NCBI GenBank assembly: GCA_018240245.1
Contig: JAFEGD010000021.1
Span: forward strand, 1-47,231
Source of the DNA: Spirochaetota bacterium
GTDB lineage: Bacteria > Spirochaetota > Leptospiria > Turneriellales > Turneriellaceae
DNA: 47,231 bases
Direction: 5' to 3'
Shown: piece by piece, positions 45,845-47,231 of the stretch
How positions within the stretch are numbered: the first letter of the stretch is position 1
How the letters are laid out: each line of letters opens with the position of its first letter
Made by a program: the position numbers and the translations under genes
The notes under the pieces: generated by a model
Databases searched by the model: none
Told to the model about the DNA's origin: nothing
The model's input: the letters and a program-made list of their open reading frames with translations, nothing else

Positions 45845-45865
45845 GGAGTATACAGGGTGTACACC
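45828..45865 (+). promoter_or_regulatory. Possible divergent promoter and second palindrome for the downstream gene
   Basis: Plus strand: -35 TTGTAA (45828-45833), 15-base spacer, -10 TATACA (45849-45854), followed at once by the 10-base palindrome GGTGTACACC (45856-45865) at the expected transcription start. It would drive the gene at 45904. Confidence 0.4.
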
Positions 45866-45903
45866 AGTCAATCCCGCGCCACGAAATGCCGATAATTATT
45901 AGG

Positions 45904-47231
45904 ATGCCGAAGCGCATAACGTTATCCATCCTCATCGCGGCCAGCGCTCTTTTTACCATCGATTGTTCGGCCCGCCAGCTACGCAGCGATATGGAAATCG
46001 ACGAGGCGGCACGGCGCGCTGCTGCAGATGAAGAGCGCGGGTGGCAGTCGCTCGAAACGACGGTACGCACGAACGACGCCGACACCGACGTCGAGATGCA
46101 GAAAAAGGCGCTCACGGCGGTCGGCAAAATCAAATCGCCGCGCGCCGAGGTATTGTTGCGCGAAAACTTATCGAACCGCTATCTGCGCGGCGAAGCGGCG
46201 GCGGGGCTCAACCGACAGCGCGACGCCAATAATAAAGATCAAATCGACGCGCTACTTGTTGCGGCGGCGACAAAAAACGCCGAAGAATTCAGCGGCCTGA
46301 CGCGCGAAGAAATAGCCGCCTTGGGCGATGTCGATAACCCGGCGGCGGTGCGGCTCTTGAAAGAACAGATCGGGCGCGACCCGAATAAAGACGAACTCAC
46401 GATCGATGCATTAGGAAAAATTCTGAAGCGCCGACAACAAACGTACCATCCGTTAAATTTTTCGCTGCCGCTCGGACAATCGACATCGGGCGGCGCTTCA
46501 CTACAAATCGAATCGATCATGTCGTCGAACGATAAGCGCGTAGAAGATAGCGCTCCCGAGGTAAACACCGCAACCGCCGCCGACAGCGACCCCGAACAAG
46601 TACTTTTGAATTTTCTTGGCGGTGCCGGTTCGATTGACGCGAAAGACCGCGCGGCGCAAAATATCGCCAACGCGCACCCGCCCGGCGTCCCATACCTGCT
46701 GCAACTCGCGGCAAAGCGTAGCGTGCCGACTACCGCGCGTATTGCAATCGTCGACTATCTGACGCGCTATGCGGTCAATACGCAAACCAAATCGATGATT
46801 GGTAGTTTTTATTCTCTGCGGCGGTCGGCGAATAGCGCACAACTGCTCTCTGCGATCGACCTTTCGCTGCGCGTGTTAGGCAATGCGTTTGGCCAGCCGA
46901 TCGCCACCGGCCGCGTACGCCGCTATAGCGCAGTACCCGCCGATCCCTACGCAACGCTGCCCAAAGAAGCCGACATTATTACGCTCCAGCAAAAACCGTA
47001 TCCGGGGTATTCGGCGGCGGATGTACGCACCAATCTCAAAAAGGCGCTCGTCTACTATCGGCTCGACGCAAAGATTGCCGACCGCATGCAACGCCGTGTG
47101 AACGATCTTCTGAACCGTCCCGAAAACAAACAGGCACCCGAGCGTAGTCTCATCTTCGCCGCGCTCAGCCGCCTCTACCCGCAAAAAGATTTTTACGTAC
47201 TTAAAGAGCAAGGACAAGACGCCTTTAGTAA
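45904..47231 (+). CDS. Putative lipoprotein with helical repeats, 3' end outside window
   Basis: The frame is open to the last base, so at least 442 residues are encoded. It starts 'MPKRITLSILIAASALFTIDC', a signal peptide ending at a cysteine; Asp at -1 is unusual for a lipobox, though spirochaete lipoboxes are relaxed. The mature part is alpha-helical with HEAT-like segments ('VEMQKKALTAVGKIKSPRAE', 'PPGVPYLLQLAAKRSVPTTA', 'IAIVDYLTRYA'). No family was recognised. An ATG at 45886 in the same frame would add six residues. Divergent promoters and two palindromes separate it from the hotdog gene. Confidence 0.75.
   Translation, partial: MPKRITLSILIAASALFTIDCSARQLRSDMEIDEAARRAAADEERGWQSLETTVRTNDADTDVEMQKKALTAVGKIKSPRAEVLLRENLSNRYLRGEAAAGLNRQRDANNKDQIDALLVAAATKNAEEFSGLTREEIAALGDVDNPAAVRLLKEQIGRDPNKDELTIDALGKILKRRQQTYHPLNFSLPLGQSTSGGASLQIESIMSSNDKRVEDSAPEVNTATAADSDPEQVLLNFLGGAGSIDAKDRAAQNIANAHPPGVPYLLQLAAKRSVPTTARIAIVDYLTRYAVNTQTKSMIGSFYSLRRSANSAQLLSAIDLSLRVLGNAFGQPIATGRVRRYSAVPADPYATLPKEADIITLQQKPYPGYSAADVRTNLKKALVYYRLDAKIADRMQRRVNDLLNRPENKQAPERSLIFAALSRLYPQKDFYVLKEQGQDAFS

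Overview
This window looks like chromosome from a spirochaete of the order Leptospirales (Leptospira / Leptonema / Turneriella side), probably free-living; this is an inference, since no rRNA is present. The support is: a flgG-flgA-flgH-flgI-flgJ flagellar run, a mreC-mreD-mrdA-rodA cell-shape operon, many lipoproteins with relaxed lipoboxes, DUF1566 (Lcl-type) lipoproteins, a 7TM-DISM/SpoIIE/TPR phosphatase and BBP2-type and Omp85-type outer-membrane barrels. Base composition is near 50-55% GC by eye, with AT-richer patches around the toxin-antitoxin pair (about 14.0-14.7 kb) and two lipoprotein genes.

Layout. 1-6 kb: PEGA-domain membrane protein (5' cut), amidohydrolase, PtsN-like EIIA, GT4 glycosyltransferase, mreB ending in a 24-bp tandem repeat, and a lipoprotein. 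6-9 kb: two orphan oligopeptide-type permeases, PilZ protein, TPR protein. 9-12.7 kb: flagellar rod/P-ring/L-ring operon. 12.7-16 kb: DUF1566 lipoprotein, PemK/MazF toxin-antitoxin pair, BBP2 porin-like barrel. 16-20.4 kb: a tight co-directional run of an acyl-CoA-dehydrogenase-fold flavoprotein without the usual catalytic Glu, a cytosolic PhnD/SsuA-like binding-protein fold, a degenerate TusA-like domain fused to a di-iron ferritin-like domain, and a membrane fatty-acid desaturase; this is the best candidate for an undescribed pathway. 20.4-27.7 kb: DUF4143 ATPase behind a perfect inverted repeat, beta-propeller lipoprotein, Baeyer-Villiger-type monooxygenase, GNAT-like protein, Omp85-type barrel. 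27.7-35.4 kb: SpoIIE phosphatase, then rodA, mrdA, mreD, mreC on the minus strand. 35.4-39.7 kb: MITE-like repeat, two-domain cyclic-nucleotide regulator, a pseudo-5'-nucleotidase fused to a barrel, and a coiled-coil lipoprotein. 39.7-45.8 kb: minus-strand operon GST, TPR protein, biotin carboxylase, LptE-like lipoprotein, Nudix hydrolase and an ABC1/UbiB kinase gene broken by one in-frame stop; a hotdog protein precedes it behind a hairpin. The window ends inside a plus-strand lipoprotein gene.

The dominant theme is envelope construction: cell shape (MreBCD, PBP2, RodA), flagella, lipoproteins, barrels and lipid-modifying enzymes. Short palindromic repeats are frequent at gene ends and in one case lie inside a coding region (flgA). 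Several genes have a good -10 box only 4-9 bases before the start codon and no Shine-Dalgarno, suggesting leaderless transcripts. No stretch longer than 300 bases lacks a gene; the largest gaps are 13909-14193 (hairpin, possible small ORF, promoter) and 35412-35675 (two promoters and the MITE-like element). I saw no tRNA, rRNA, CRISPR array, transposase or integrase.
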